A DNA stretch of 64,000 nucleotides from Pedobacter mendelii (GCF_014635725.1 NZ_BMDJ01000005.1:62001-126000); one strand, 5' to 3'; counted from the stretch's first letter, positions 8,444 to 17,507 are shown. The notes: generated by a model from the sequence alone, not told the origin. Numbers and translations: made by a program.

Positions 8444-9136
8444 CTATTTTATCTTAACATCATTTTTGTAAAACTCTTTGGTTACGATTTTACCTTTTTC
8501 ATCTTTACAAATTCTCTCGCCCTCTCTTTTGCCGTTTACAAATGCCGAAGTGCATTTTACTTCTCCATTTGGATGATAAGAAACCGCATTACCATTATTT
8601 AAGCCGTCCTTAAACAGTCTTATTTGTGATGGTTTTCCATTTTCATAATATTCTTTGAATTCTCCTTGAAGTAAATCGTTTACATAAGTTGCTGATTCCT
8701 TAATATTTCCACTTACATAATAGGAGGTGAAATTCCCCTCAAGCTTACCATCTACGTAAGTATAATTTTCTTTTGGTTTACCGTTTTCATAAAATTTTTT
8801 AAAATTTCCCTCTTTAACTTCTGCAAAATCTTTATAAATAAATTTTTCTTCAGCTGATAGAGTTCCATTATTATAATAGTATTTCCAGAGGCCGTTTTTC
8901 TTATCCTTTGTGAAACTTCCAGTCGCCTGAAGTTGTCCATTTTCGAAATAATATTGCCCAATGCCCTCTTTTTTGCCTTTCTTCCAGTTCTCAATTAAAT
9001 TAATTTTTCCATTTGAGTAGAACTGTTTGCAGGTTCCCTCTTGTAATCCATCTTTCATTCCGCAAGGTTTTTCCTTTTGAGAGAAAGCAAGATTAGAAAT
9101 GAAAATTAGTAGGATGACCGTTAAATATTTTTTCAT
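8444..9136 (-). CDS. Secreted MORN/YwqK-repeat protein
   Basis: A 230-residue protein with a Sec signal peptide (MKKYLTVILLIFISNLAFSQ) and about eight degenerate repeats of the type G-x-x-x-x-Y-Y-x-N-G-x-(L/P). Examples are GIGQYYFENGQL, GLWKYYYNNGTL, NFTSYYVSGNI, EFKEYYENGKP and GNAVSYHPNGEV. This is the MORN_2/YwqK pattern common in Bacteroidetes periplasmic proteins. It is annotated elsewhere as antitoxin YwqK, but no toxin is visible here. The likely site is the periplasm or outer membrane. The function is unknown; the repeats suggest a beta-strand scaffold for protein or lipid contact. It is convergent with pnp and divergent from the gene at 9219. Confidence 0.8.
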   Translation of the reverse strand: MKKYLTVILLIFISNLAFSQKEKPCGMKDGLQEGTCKQFYSNGKINLIENWKKGKKEGIGQYYFENGQLQATGSFTKDKKNGLWKYYYNNGTLSAEEKFIYKDFAEVKEGNFKKFYENGKPKENYTYVDGKLEGNFTSYYVSGNIKESATYVNDLLQGEFKEYYENGKPSQIRLFKDGLNNGNAVSYHPNGEVKCTSAFVNGKREGERICKDEKGKIVTKEFYKNDVKIK

Positions 9137-9218
9137 TGTTGTTGGTTTTTATCTAGAAATAGTTTAATTATGTAATAATATAAATACATTTTTAATAAAC
9201 AAAGTCTATATCTATCTT

Positions 9219-9815
9219 ATGAGAAAACAGAAATTTATTATTCTTTCCCTATTTATCACATCCATCTTTTTTAAGGCCAATGCCCAAAAGGCAGCATATT
9301 ATCCACAGGTTCCTTTTGATTCCTTACAAGCGAAGAGCATGTTGGCATTGGGTACATCGAGTATCGAAGGTTTAGCTTTTACAAAAGTTAAGACATCGCT
9401 TGGCTATAAAGCCCCGCTAGCACCTAAAATTTTAGCGGCAAATGTAACCGTAACCTTATATCCAGTTACCACATATTTTGAAGAATGGTATCGTTTAAGG
9501 AAAAAGGAAGAAAACAAAAAGACAAGTGTTTATATGTCGCAAGAAGCTTTTCATTGGCGAATTACCGTTCAGACTGATGCTTATGGGAGATTCAAATTTA
9601 CTAAGATGAAACCTGGAAAGTATTTCATACAATCTTTTGCAAGTTATTCGAGGTCGGGTTCTACACCAGTTTACCGCGGAACCGGTTACAATAATTACGG
9701 TGGACAGACTGATTATTATGAATATCAGAATTATACCAATAATTACACCGATAGGATTGAGGAATTTATAGAAGTAACCAGAGATGGACAAGCGCTCGAA
9801 ATTAAATTGAGATAA
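9219..9815 (+). CDS. Secreted protein of unknown function, carboxypeptidase-regulatory-like
   Basis: A 198-residue protein with a signal peptide (MRKQKFIILSLFITSIFFKANAQ). No named family is recognised. The middle, ITVQTDAYGRFKFTKMKPGKYFIQSF (residues about 110-135), reads like the T-D-x-x-G-x-F-x-F-x-x-L-x-P-G-x-Y pattern of a carboxypeptidase-D regulatory (transthyretin-like) domain. A Tyr/Asn/Gly-rich stretch follows (YRGTGYNNYGG...YYEYQNYTNNY). It is probably periplasmic or surface-exposed. It is monocistronic, with its own terminator, and divergent from the MORN-repeat gene. Confidence 0.75.
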   Translation: MRKQKFIILSLFITSIFFKANAQKAAYYPQVPFDSLQAKSMLALGTSSIEGLAFTKVKTSLGYKAPLAPKILAANVTVTLYPVTTYFEEWYRLRKKEENKKTSVYMSQEAFHWRITVQTDAYGRFKFTKMKPGKYFIQSFASYSRSGSTPVYRGTGYNNYGGQTDYYEYQNYTNNYTDRIEEFIEVTRDGQALEIKLR

Positions 9816-9819
9816 AACT

Positions 9820-9850
9820 TAACCCTTTCAGTTTGTCTGAAAGGGTTTTT
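9820..9850 (+). terminator. Terminator after the 9219-9815 gene
   Basis: The perfect stem aaccctttcag / ctgaaagggtt is followed by a T run. Confidence 0.85.
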
Positions 9851-9919
9851 TATTGTAATATAATTTTGTTTGAAATGATTTTGTAACTTGCATTGTTAAG
9901 AATATTGTATAACCCAATT

Positions 9920-9995
9920 CGTCATTGCGAGGCACGAAGCAATCTCTTTTACTCATTACCAATGCATGAAGATTGGTTCGTGCCTCGCAATGACG
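9920..9995. repeat. REP-like long hairpin, 'gtcattgcgaggcacgaagcaatct' family
   Basis: The 19-bp arms cgtcattgcgaggcacgaa (9920-9938) and ttcgtgcctcgcaatgacg (9977-9995) are perfect reverse complements, and pairing can extend inward. The element ends 14 bp before the rpe start codon. A diverged relative is nested in the element at 5174-5208. Confidence 0.8.
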
Positions 9996-10009
9996 ACAAA
10001 ATAAATTAA

Positions 10010-10681
10010 ATGAAACACATCATCGCCCCATCCATACTTTCTGCCGATTTTGGCAATTTACAACGCGATATTGAAATGATTAATCAAAGTGAGGCCGATT
10101 GGTTTCATGTTGATGTGATGGATGGTGTTTTTGTGCCCAATATTTCTTTTGGCTTTCCGGTAATGACTGCTGTTAAAAAACATGCAACCAAACCTTTGGA
10201 TGTTCATTTAATGATTGTTGAACCCGATAAATTTATTCCTGAATTTGCCAAGGTAGGAGCAGATAGAATTACGGTTCATTACGAAGCTTGTACGCATTTA
10301 CATAGAACTATACAATTAATTAGGGCTTTAGGATGTAAAGCTGGGGTTGCCTTGAATCCACATACGCCTGTTATCTTGTTGCAAGATGTAATTGAAGACT
10401 TAGATTTGGTATTGATAATGTCTGTTAATCCGGGTTTCGGTGGACAACAATTTATTCACAATACTTATAAGAAGGTTCAAGATTTAAAACGATTGATTCA
10501 AGGAAGAAATGAAGAATTAATTATTCAGGTTGATGGTGGAGTAGGTTTACAAAATATCGGTAGTTTGGCTTCAGCAGGAGTTGATGCCTTCGTTGCTGGT
10601 AACGCGGTTTTCGCAACAGATAGTCCAACTGAAACCATTTCTCAAATGAAAAACCTAACTAGTAATAGTTTAATTGTTTAA
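10010..10681 (+). CDS. rpe: Ribulose-phosphate 3-epimerase
   Basis: A 223-residue TIM-barrel enzyme that interconverts ribulose-5-phosphate and xylulose-5-phosphate in the non-oxidative pentose phosphate pathway. The family motifs are complete: SILSADFGNL, FHVDVMDGVFVPNISFG (metal-binding His/Asp), LDVHLMI, MSVNPGFGGQQF (phosphate loop) and IIQVDGGVG with AGNAVF. The ATG at 10010 follows directly on a long repeat hairpin (9920-9995), so that hairpin must be inside or just upstream of the leader. The gene is 80 bp upstream of the TonB-dependent receptor, but the two are functionally unrelated. Confidence 0.96.
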   Translation: MKHIIAPSILSADFGNLQRDIEMINQSEADWFHVDVMDGVFVPNISFGFPVMTAVKKHATKPLDVHLMIVEPDKFIPEFAKVGADRITVHYEACTHLHRTIQLIRALGCKAGVALNPHTPVILLQDVIEDLDLVLIMSVNPGFGGQQFIHNTYKKVQDLKRLIQGRNEELIIQVDGGVGLQNIGSLASAGVDAFVAGNAVFATDSPTETISQMKNLTSNSLIV

Positions 10682-10761
10682 CTGTTGAATCGGTTAATTG
10701 TGGCGGGCGACAAATAGTCCAAAAGTCTTGATACCTGATACTTTTATCTTGATACTAAAAA

Positions 10762-13182
10762 ATGCTCCAATTTCGACTAATCCTTTTCATGTTAATTGCA
10801 AGTTATGGTTTAGCCGTTTCTCAGCCTTTGGTTAGGGTTTCTGGAATAGTTTACAGCGAAGAAAAATTACCTTTATCACAAGTAACAATTATTGTTTTAG
10901 GTCAGGCGCAAACTACTGTAACTGATGAATTTGGTGTTTATACCATTTATTCAAAATCAAAAAGCTTTAATGTTAAATATTCTTTGCTGGGTTATCAACC
11001 ACAAACCTTAAAATTTAATGAGCGTTCGGGCGCAAGAATTACGCAATTGGTAAATTTAATAGCCAATATTAATGAGCTTGAGCAGGTAAATATTACCAAT
11101 AAGCAAAATCAGCTAAGCAATACCACCACCATAAATATATCGGATATTGCCTCCATGCCATTGGTTTCTGGGAATTTTGAAACCATGCTCAAAACCTTGC
11201 CTGGTGTATCTACAAACAATGAATTGAGTGCACAATACAGCGTTCGTGGTGGTAATTTCGATGAAAATTTAATTTACATTAATGATGTAGAAATCAATCG
11301 TCCAGTTTTAATCCGTAACGGACAGCAGGAGGGATTGAGTTTTATAAATTCAGAATTGGTTACAAAAGCCAAATTTTCGGCAGGAGGTTTCGAGGCTAAA
11401 TATGGCGATAAACTTTCTTCTGTATTGGATATTCGATACGATAAACCTGACAGCAATCAAACCATTTTAAGTACTAGTTTTTTGAACACTTCATTAACTG
11501 CAAAGCGGGTTTTTAAGCATAGCTTTCTACTTGCTGGTTTACGCTACAAAAATAATTCAAGCGTGTTAATTAAGCAAGATGAAAAGGGTAGTTATAGTCC
11601 AAATTTCGGTGATGCGCAGTTGATGTATCAATATGATTTCTCTCCGAAATTTAATATTAGCGTTTTAGGAAACTTCAATTTGGGTCAATTCAAATTGGAA
11701 CCAACAAATCGTGAAACACAATTTGGAACGCTGAGCACAACTTTACGCCTGAATGTTGATTATACTGGTCAGGAAATTGATGATTACCAGACTTTGGGCA
11801 CAGCTGTTACAGCTGCTTACTCACCTAAGCCAAACTTGGTCATAAAATTTATAAACAGCTATTTTAATACCACCGAGCGCGAACGTTTTGATATTAATGG
11901 CAGTTATGTTTTTGATGAGGTTGATAATACTTTTTCGCCCGATAGTTTTGGTCCGGTAACTAAAAACAGAGGGATTGGAAGTTACTACAATTATGGCAGG
12001 AACAGTTTAAACACTCAAATTTTTGCCTCAGAAATAAAGGTTGACCAGAATTTTAATAATCATGTTTTTTCGTGGGGATTGAAATTTGATAAATCTAAAT
12101 ATGATGACCGATTAAATGAATACAATTACAGTGATTCTGCAGGATATATTTTACCTAATAACTCTAAAAATATTGTATTTAAAAATCTAATAGATGTAGA
12201 AAACAACATCGATATAAAAAATTACAGTGCTTATATTCAGGATAGTTACTCGCTTTCTAATTATGCAGAACTTCAATTAGGAGCTCGTGCAACTTACAGT
12301 TCTTTGAGCAAGCAATTGTTGATTAGTCCGAGGATGTTAATTGCTTACCGACCGAACTCAAACAATAAAATTTTAAGGTTTACGGCAGGCGTTTATAAGC
12401 AACCGCCATCGTACCGAACCATTCGCGATTTTACCGGAAATTTGAATATAAACCAAAAGGCACAGAGTTCTTACAATACATCTGTAGGTTACGATTATGC
12501 TTTTGATGCCTTTGGAACTCGATTAAAGTTTACTTCTGAGGCTTATTTTAAATATTCAGATAGATTGATTCCGTATAAGATTGATAATTTGAGGATTAAA
12601 TATTTAGCTGATGAAGTTTCCAGAGGTTATGCTTATGGGGCAGATTTTAGCATTGGCGGCGAGTTCGTAAAAGATCTGGTTTCATATTTCCGTATGTCGG
12701 TTATGCATGCCAATGAAGATATCATTGGCGATAGTTTTGTTCAGAATGGCGATATAATTTATCCGGGTTATTTAAAACGCCCAACCGACCAGAGGGTAAA
12801 TTTTTCTATTTTCTTTCAGGATAGATTGCTGAATAGTCCGACATATAAAGTGCACTTAAATGTACTTTACGGTTCTCGTTTGCCAATTGGTCCGGCACAA
12901 ACTCCAAAGTATTTGGATAAGTTTTTTGTTCCATCTTATAAACGGGTTGATATTGGTTTCTCTAAAGATTTTTTGGATGATACTGCTTTACATAAACCTA
13001 AGTTTTTAGATAAAAATTTTAACTCTGTCATTCTGTTTTTCGAGGTTTTTAATATGTTAAATATTAATAATACAGTTTCATATTTGTGGCTAAAAGATGT
13101 TGATAATGTTCAATATGCAATTCCGAATTATTTAACTGGCAGACAATTTAACTTAAAATTAATTGTGAAGTTGAAGAATTAA
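10762..13182 (+). CDS. TonB-dependent outer-membrane receptor with carboxypeptidase-like N-domain
   Basis: An 806-residue outer-membrane receptor that imports a ligand using TonB energy. The order is: signal peptide (MLQFRLILFMLIASYGLAVSQ), a CarboxypepD_reg-like beta-sandwich (residues about 24-95), and a plug domain with LKTLPGVSTNNELSAQYSVRGGNFDENLIYINDV (about 140-175). A 22-strand-type barrel with aromatic strand ends follows, ending in LTGRQFNLKLIVKLKN. It lacks a SusD partner, so it is not a glycan SusCD pair. The ligand could be a siderophore, vitamin or other nutrient and cannot be inferred. It is probably monocistronic, and a repeat-filled gap follows. Confidence 0.9.
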   Translation: MLQFRLILFMLIASYGLAVSQPLVRVSGIVYSEEKLPLSQVTIIVLGQAQTTVTDEFGVYTIYSKSKSFNVKYSLLGYQPQTLKFNERSGARITQLVNLIANINELEQVNITNKQNQLSNTTTINISDIASMPLVSGNFETMLKTLPGVSTNNELSAQYSVRGGNFDENLIYINDVEINRPVLIRNGQQEGLSFINSELVTKAKFSAGGFEAKYGDKLSSVLDIRYDKPDSNQTILSTSFLNTSLTAKRVFKHSFLLAGLRYKNNSSVLIKQDEKGSYSPNFGDAQLMYQYDFSPKFNISVLGNFNLGQFKLEPTNRETQFGTLSTTLRLNVDYTGQEIDDYQTLGTAVTAAYSPKPNLVIKFINSYFNTTERERFDINGSYVFDEVDNTFSPDSFGPVTKNRGIGSYYNYGRNSLNTQIFASEIKVDQNFNNHVFSWGLKFDKSKYDDRLNEYNYSDSAGYILPNNSKNIVFKNLIDVENNIDIKNYSAYIQDSYSLSNYAELQLGARATYSSLSKQLLISPRMLIAYRPNSNNKILRFTAGVYKQPPSYRTIRDFTGNLNINQKAQSSYNTSVGYDYAFDAFGTRLKFTSEAYFKYSDRLIPYKIDNLRIKYLADEVSRGYAYGADFSIGGEFVKDLVSYFRMSVMHANEDIIGDSFVQNGDIIYPGYLKRPTDQRVNFSIFFQDRLLNSPTYKVHLNVLYGSRLPIGPAQTPKYLDKFFVPSYKRVDIGFSKDFLDDTALHKPKFLDKNFNSVILFFEVFNMLNINNTVSYLWLKDVDNVQYAIPNYLTGRQFNLKLIVKLKN

Positions 13183-13248
13183 CCAGGATTAAATTAAGAT
13201 TATAGGATTTCAATATTTTAGTGATGGAAATATAGGTCTCGCGATGTT

Positions 13249-13393
13249 ACCCACGATTGAATCGTGGTTTATGCGGCTGAGAACATATTAATATTAGGTT
13301 AAGTATGATTGAAATCGTGGGTCACGCAAATTTAACTGATTATTATCAAATGCTTTTACATTTTGAAACATAGCCCATGATTTCAATCATGGG
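13249..13393. repeat. REP-like hairpins, 'acccacgatt' family (three units)
   Basis: Unit 1 is ccacgattgaatcgtgg (13251-13267), a near-perfect palindrome. Unit 2 is attgaaatcgtgggt (about 13309-13323), which also pairs with unit 1's outer bases. Unit 3 is cccatgatttcaatcatggg (13374-13393), a perfect palindrome with a 2-nt centre. Such stems resemble the REP hairpins mobilised by REP-associated tyrosine transposases, but no such transposase is in the window. Confidence 0.6.
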
Positions 13394-13479
13394 AACTCTA
13401 AATGGGTATAAATATACATATCCAAATTATACGTGTTGTTTGGAAAACCATTATAAGCATTACAGAACCTGACTCATTT

Positions 13480-13580
13480 AAGCCCGACAATAGCGGAAAT
13501 ACTTTTTGTTATAGCAATCTACAAGTTTAGTATAATAGTAATAAAAAGATTGCAGTGTGTGGTGGGACTGCTTGAACCCA
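13480..13580 (+). repeat. Dispersed intergenic element, copy B
   Basis: The left end aagcccgacaatagcggaaa and right part aaaaagattgcagtgtgtgg followed by tgggactgcttgaaccc match copies A and C. It is about 100 bp, the shortest of the three. Confidence 0.6.
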
Positions 13581-13774
13581 AAGGTTATTGTTTTTGCTTT
13601 TCAAATCGCATTAAATTATCAACATTACATTAATTGTTTTAATTGCAAAAAGTGCAATAAAACGATTGATTTTGGCCGAATTTTTAACAAAATTTAATTT
13701 TTTATGATACTATTTTGTAGGTAGAACTGCTTTAAAAATTTTACATTTACACCCACAATCATTTACATATTAAG

Positions 13775-14848
13775 ATGAAGCATAATTTTGGCGCAGGCCC
13801 TTGTATTTTACCTCAGGAAGTGTTTAAACAAGCTGCACAGGCAGTTTTAGATTTTAACGATGGATTATCGATTTTAGAAATTTCGCACAGAACAACCGAA
13901 TTTGAGGCCGTTGTTACTGAAGCTGACAAGTTGGTGAAAGAGTTATTAAATGTACCATCGGGTTATTCCGTTTTATTTTTACAAGGTGGTGCAAGTTTGC
14001 AATTTGCAATGGTCCCTATGAATTTATTGGGAGATGATCAAATTGCAAGTTACTTAGATACAGGTGTTTGGGCAACTAAGGCTTTAAAGGAAGCTAAATT
14101 TATCGGCAATGTTAATGTTGTTGCGTCTTCGAAAGATGCAAACTACACATTTATTCCAAAGGATTTCGAAATCCCTGGAGATAGTGCTTATTTTCACTAT
14201 ACATCTAATAATACGATTTATGGAACTGAGCTTTTCGAAACACCTAAAACTAGTGTTCCGGTAGTTTGTGATATGTCATCAGACATTATGAGCCGTGTAA
14301 TCGACGTTTCGAAATTCGATTTAATTTATGCTGGTGCTCAAAAAAATATTGGTCCGGCGGGTTTAACGATTGTGATTGTGAAAGATGAAATTTTAGGTAA
14401 AATTGATCGTAAAATTCCTTCAATGTTAAATTATCAATCTCATATCGACAATGGTTCGATGTATAATACACCACCAGTTTTTTCTATTTACGTGTCATTG
14501 TTAAATCTTCGTTGGTTAAAATCTAAAGGAGGCGTAGCTGAAATAGAGAAAGAAAACAAACAAAAAGCTGAAGCACTTTACAGAGAAATAGACCGTAATC
14601 CGTTATTTAAAGGTACTTGTGCTGTTGAAGACCGCTCTCGAATGAATGTTTGTTTTGTTATGGAAAATCCTGAATTGGAAAAACCATTTTTGAAATATGC
14701 TGAAGAAGAGGGGATTGTAGGTATTAAAGGACATAGAAGTGTGGGTGGCTTCCGTGCATCAATGTATAATGCATTGCCAATTACAAGCGTACATGCTTTA
14801 ATCGATGCGATGCAATTATTTGAAGAGAAGCAGGCGAAAGCAAATTAA
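13775..14848 (+). CDS. serC: Phosphoserine aminotransferase
   Basis: A 357-residue class V PLP aminotransferase that converts 3-phosphohydroxypyruvate and glutamate to phosphoserine. It also serves pyridoxal phosphate synthesis in many bacteria. Motifs are [10 protein letters not shown] at the N-terminus, [17 protein letters not shown] (cofactor phosphate pocket), [12 protein letters not shown], and [11 protein letters not shown] with the PLP-binding lysine at K190. The C-terminal substrate loop is [18 protein letters not shown]. It lies 67 bp upstream of serA, so the two likely form a serine biosynthesis operon. Confidence 0.97.
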   Translation: MKHNFGAGPCILPQEVFKQAAQAVLDFNDGLSILEISHRTTEFEAVVTEADKLVKELLNVPSGYSVLFLQGGASLQFAMVPMNLLGDDQIASYLDTGVWATKALKEAKFIGNVNVVASSKDANYTFIPKDFEIPGDSAYFHYTSNNTIYGTELFETPKTSVPVVCDMSSDIMSRVIDVSKFDLIYAGAQKNIGPAGLTIVIVKDEILGKIDRKIPSMLNYQSHIDNGSMYNTPPVFSIYVSLLNLRWLKSKGGVAEIEKENKQKAEALYREIDRNPLFKGTCAVEDRSRMNVCFVMENPELEKPFLKYAEEEGIVGIKGHRSVGGFRASMYNALPITSVHALIDAMQLFEEKQAKAN

Positions 14849-14915
14849 TTTAAATTTTAACAGATAATTGATTGAACTTAATTTGTGTAATCAATTTAAT
14901 CAGCGAAATCATATT

Positions 14916-15866
14916 ATGATTAAGATATTAGCAAATGATGGGATAGACCCTATCGGAAAAGAATTATTAGAAAAAGCAGGTTTCCAGGTAGATACGGAGA
15001 CAATACCTCAAGACCAATTAGCTGAAGCTTTAAAAAACTATGATGCTATTACGGTTCGTAGTGCAACAAAAGTTAGAAAAGATCTTATAGATGCCGTTCC
15101 GAATATTAAATTAATCGGTAGAGGTGGGGTTGGTATGGATAATATTGATGTTGAGTATGCTCGCAGTCAGGGTGTTGCTGTAGTAAATACACCGGCTGCA
15201 TCTTCTTTATCAGTAGCAGAATTAGTTTTCTCTCACTTATTTACAGGCATTAGATTTTTGCAAGATGCAAACCGTAAGATGCCTAATGAGGGTGCAACTC
15301 AATTCAACAACCTAAAAAAGGCTTATGCAAAAGGAACCGAATTAAGTGGTAAAACTATTGGTATTATTGGTTTTGGTCGTATCGGTCGTGCAACGGCGAA
15401 AGTAGCTTTAGGATTAGGCATGAATGTTTTAGCTTATGATTTATATCCATCAGAAACTGAAATTACCCTGGATTTTCAAGGTGGACAATCGGTAAGTATT
15501 CCAATAAAAACAGTTTCTTTAGATGAAGTAATTGCTGGAAGTGATTTTTTAAGTTTACACACACCATTTGCGGATAAACCTATTTTAGGTGCAGAAGAAT
15601 TTGCTAAAATGAAAAACGGTGTTGGTATTGTAAACTGTTCTCGTGGTGGTACAATTGATGAAGCTGCTTTGATTGAAGCTTTAAATTCTGGTAAGGTGGC
15701 TTTCGCTGGTTTAGATGTATTTGATAATGAACCTACACCTTTGGCGGCAATTTTATCTCATCCAAAAATTTCTTTAACACCACATATTGGTGCCTCAACT
15801 AACGAAGCTCAAGAACGTATTGGTACTGAATTAGCAAATTTGATTATTGAGCATTTTAAGAAATAA
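14916..15866 (+). CDS. serA: D-3-phosphoglycerate dehydrogenase, short form
   Basis: A 316-residue 2-hydroxyacid dehydrogenase that oxidises 3-phosphoglycerate to 3-phosphohydroxypyruvate, the substrate of SerC. The Rossmann motif is GIIGFGRIGRATAKVALGLGMNVLAYD. The catalytic Arg lies in NCSRGG, the Glu near DVFDNEP, and the His in TPHIGAS. It ends after the catalytic domain with no ACT or intervening domain, so the serine-feedback site of long SerA proteins is absent. The ATG at 14916 is chosen over a TTG 48 nt upstream, because the extra 16 residues do not fit the family. Confidence 0.95.
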   Translation: MIKILANDGIDPIGKELLEKAGFQVDTETIPQDQLAEALKNYDAITVRSATKVRKDLIDAVPNIKLIGRGGVGMDNIDVEYARSQGVAVVNTPAASSLSVAELVFSHLFTGIRFLQDANRKMPNEGATQFNNLKKAYAKGTELSGKTIGIIGFGRIGRATAKVALGLGMNVLAYDLYPSETEITLDFQGGQSVSIPIKTVSLDEVIAGSDFLSLHTPFADKPILGAEEFAKMKNGVGIVNCSRGGTIDEAALIEALNSGKVAFAGLDVFDNEPTPLAAILSHPKISLTPHIGASTNEAQERIGTELANLIIEHFKK

Positions 15867-15876
15867 CTTCTCCTTC

Positions 15877-15909
15877 AAACCTTATAGGTTTTTAAAACCT
15901 GTAAGGTTT
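15877..15909. terminator. Strong hairpin between convergent serA and the small minus-strand gene
   Basis: The 15-bp arms aaaccttataggttt / aaacctgtaaggttt have one mismatch and a 3-nt loop. T-rich sequence flanks both sides. The position between converging transcripts suggests a bidirectional terminator. Confidence 0.65.
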
Positions 15910-15915
15910 ATATAT

Positions 15916-16062
15916 CTAATCCAAAGCCTTAGTTAATACCCAATAACGATAACCCAATATTGCCTTCTGAAAAGTGGTCAGCTTACTTGGGTCTTTCTTA
16001 TATAAGCTTGGCAATATCAACTTATTAATCTTCGCCAAAGCTTTAAACAATCCTTTTTTCAT
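15916..16062 (-). CDS. 48-residue conserved-looking small protein overlapping its upstream neighbour
   Basis: The minus-strand ATG at 16060-16062 opens a 48-codon frame (MKKGLFKALAKINKLILPS... ending RYWVLTKALD). It begins inside the last 20 nt of the upstream 172-residue gene, in another frame, so translation is probably coupled. The sequence is basic and helical at the N-terminus, with a W/Y-containing C-terminus (QKAILGYRYWVLTKALD). It resembles short Bacteroidetes proteins that I recall being listed as SsrA-binding-like. It is far too short to be SmpB, so that name should not be trusted. It would be missed by length-filtered gene finders. Confidence 0.7.
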   Translation of the reverse strand: MKKGLFKALAKINKLILPSLYKKDPSKLTTFQKAILGYRYWVLTKALD

Positions 16063-16561
16063 AACTCTTTATTTTCTTCTTGAAAAAATAATATCCACCA
16101 GCCATTATCAAAAGTAAAAATGCAATAATGTATGTTGATAAACTCTGACTATTCTTTTTTGCTAAATCGCCTTTCAATTCTTCGTTTTGATCTTGCAATT
16201 TTTTAATGGTTTGCATATAGTTTTCAATTCTTTCTTGCGAATTATCTGCTACCGCAACTTTCTGTTGGTTTTGTAAGTCTTTGTAGTCCATCAATACTTT
16301 CAACTCTTTGAAAATATTATTATCAGTTAAAACCACCTGACGAAGTATTTCATTAGAGTTTTTGATGTCTTTTTTTGTTTGCCAGCCAAATATTCCCGTT
16401 CGTTGGTTTAAACTTTCATCATACTGTCCAAATCTTGAACTGCGTTCTGCAAGTAATGAATTTACCTTAACACGTTGCGTTGCAAATGCTGTAGTATCTT
16501 GCTGTGCAAAAGATTGAAAACACAGGAATATTATGGAGAGCAGATAAAAATATTTCTTCAT
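16043..16561 (-). CDS. Membrane-anchored coiled-coil protein of unknown function
   Basis: A 172-residue protein with a signal peptide (MKKYFYLLSIIFLCFQSFAQ), a helical middle, and a probable coiled coil (residues about 108-137, QERIENYMQTIKKLQDQNEELKGDLAKKNS). One C-terminal membrane helix (LSTYIIAFLLLIMAGGYYFFKK) precedes a short basic tail (KIKSYEKRIV). The predicted topology is a periplasmic domain anchored in the inner membrane. I recognise no enzymatic family. Its 3' end overlaps the start of the 48-residue gene by 20 nt, so the two are one transcriptional unit. Confidence 0.75.
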   Translation of the reverse strand: MKKYFYLLSIIFLCFQSFAQQDTTAFATQRVKVNSLLAERSSRFGQYDESLNQRTGIFGWQTKKDIKNSNEILRQVVLTDNNIFKELKVLMDYKDLQNQQKVAVADNSQERIENYMQTIKKLQDQNEELKGDLAKKNSQSLSTYIIAFLLLIMAGGYYFFKKKIKSYEKRIV

Positions 16562-16727
16562 GCCTTATAAACGTGAAAAGATTAGAAGTTGTTTGAAATC
16601 AGGTTCATTTGCCATTAGTTCATTGGTTTGCAAAGCGACTATACTGGTAAAATCATTAGTACAATCTCAATTTTATATTAGGCATCTTGCCAAATGAACA
16701 ACTGAACTAATGAACCATTAAACAAGG

Positions 16728-17507
16728 TTAAGAATGAAACTCAATCCTAACAATATCGCCAAGGTGCAAACCTAATAAACCACTTGCTTTACCTTTATTA
16801 ATTGCAATCTCCAGGTGGTTACTTATTCCGAACAAACAAAGTTTTTCGCCTTCTTGTACTTCATTATAATGCCAGCTTAACTGCGTAATGGTTTCACTTT
16901 TTCTAAAGTACAAAGTGAAGTCTCTGTTTTTTTGAATTTTTGTGAAAAGGTCTTTGGTGATATTGGTTATTACGTTGCAGAAAGTATCAATATAAACTAC
17001 ACTTCCACGAATTATATCTCGCTCAATTACAGGATGTAAAAGCATCTTTTGCTCAATCTCTGATACAGGTAAACCAATGTCTTTTAACCGTCCGCCTTTT
17101 GCTAAATGTGTAGCGGCTTTAACAAAAATATCGACCAGAGGAAAGTGAAGATATTTCAAGTCTTGCATAATATTTAGCTCTACAACATCTTCAGGAATAT
17201 CATCAAAAAGCAGAGAGAAAATGCCATTGTCTGCACCAACAAAAAAATGATCGCGGTGTTTAATTGCAATATATTTCGTGTTTTCGCTGTACACAGAATC
17301 GATGCCAATTAGGTGAACTGTATTCTTCGGAAAGTATGGATAAGCATTTTTTAAAACGAAAGCAGCGTATGAAATATTAAATGAAGGAACTTCGTGAGTG
17401 ATATCAACAATATTAACATTAGGCATAAGACTTAACAAACTACCTTTAAGGGCACTCTGGTAAAAATCTTTTGAACCTAAATCTGTTGTTAATGTAATTA
17501 TCCCCAT
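16728..17507 (-). CDS. SAM hydroxide adenosyltransferase (SAM hydrolase, DUF62 family)
   Basis: A 259-residue enzyme of the fluorinase-related family that splits S-adenosylmethionine with water into adenosine and methionine. Motifs are ITLTTDLGSKDFYQSALKG at the N-terminus (the substrate-binding Asp region), VHLIGIDSVY, the FVGADNGIFSLL loop, and FVKAATHLAKGG. The C-terminal beta-barrel domain contains GSVVYIDTFCNVITNIT. The ATG at 17507 is chosen because MGIITLTTDLG is the usual start; an upstream ATG at 17567 would add 20 unrelated residues. It is divergent from phoH, with 103 bp between them. Confidence 0.9.
   Translation of the reverse strand: MGIITLTTDLGSKDFYQSALKGSLLSLMPNVNIVDITHEVPSFNISYAAFVLKNAYPYFPKNTVHLIGIDSVYSENTKYIAIKHRDHFFVGADNGIFSLLFDDIPEDVVELNIMQDLKYLHFPLVDIFVKAATHLAKGGRLKDIGLPVSEIEQKMLLHPVIERDIIRGSVVYIDTFCNVITNITKDLFTKIQKNRDFTLYFRKSETITQLSWHYNEVQEGEKLCLFGISNHLEIAINKGKASGLLGLHLGDIVRIEFHS

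Larger units (their letters stand above)
13183..13774. other. Repeat-rich gap between TonB receptor and serC
   Basis: 590 bp with no gene. It contains three 'cccacgatt' hairpin units (13249-13393), copy B of the dispersed element (13480-13580) and the serC upstream region. A possible -7 box (ctattttg) lies near 13709-13716. It appears to be an accumulation site for mobile or amplified short repeats. Confidence 0.6.

Noticed and set aside
8444..9136. YwqK-type antitoxin role for the MORN-repeat gene
   Set aside because: No toxin gene is adjacent and the protein has a signal peptide; repeats alone do not support the role.
15916..16062. The 48-residue gene as true SmpB (SsrA-binding protein)
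   Set aside because: SmpB is about 150 residues with an OB fold. This protein is a third of that length and shows none of its motifs.
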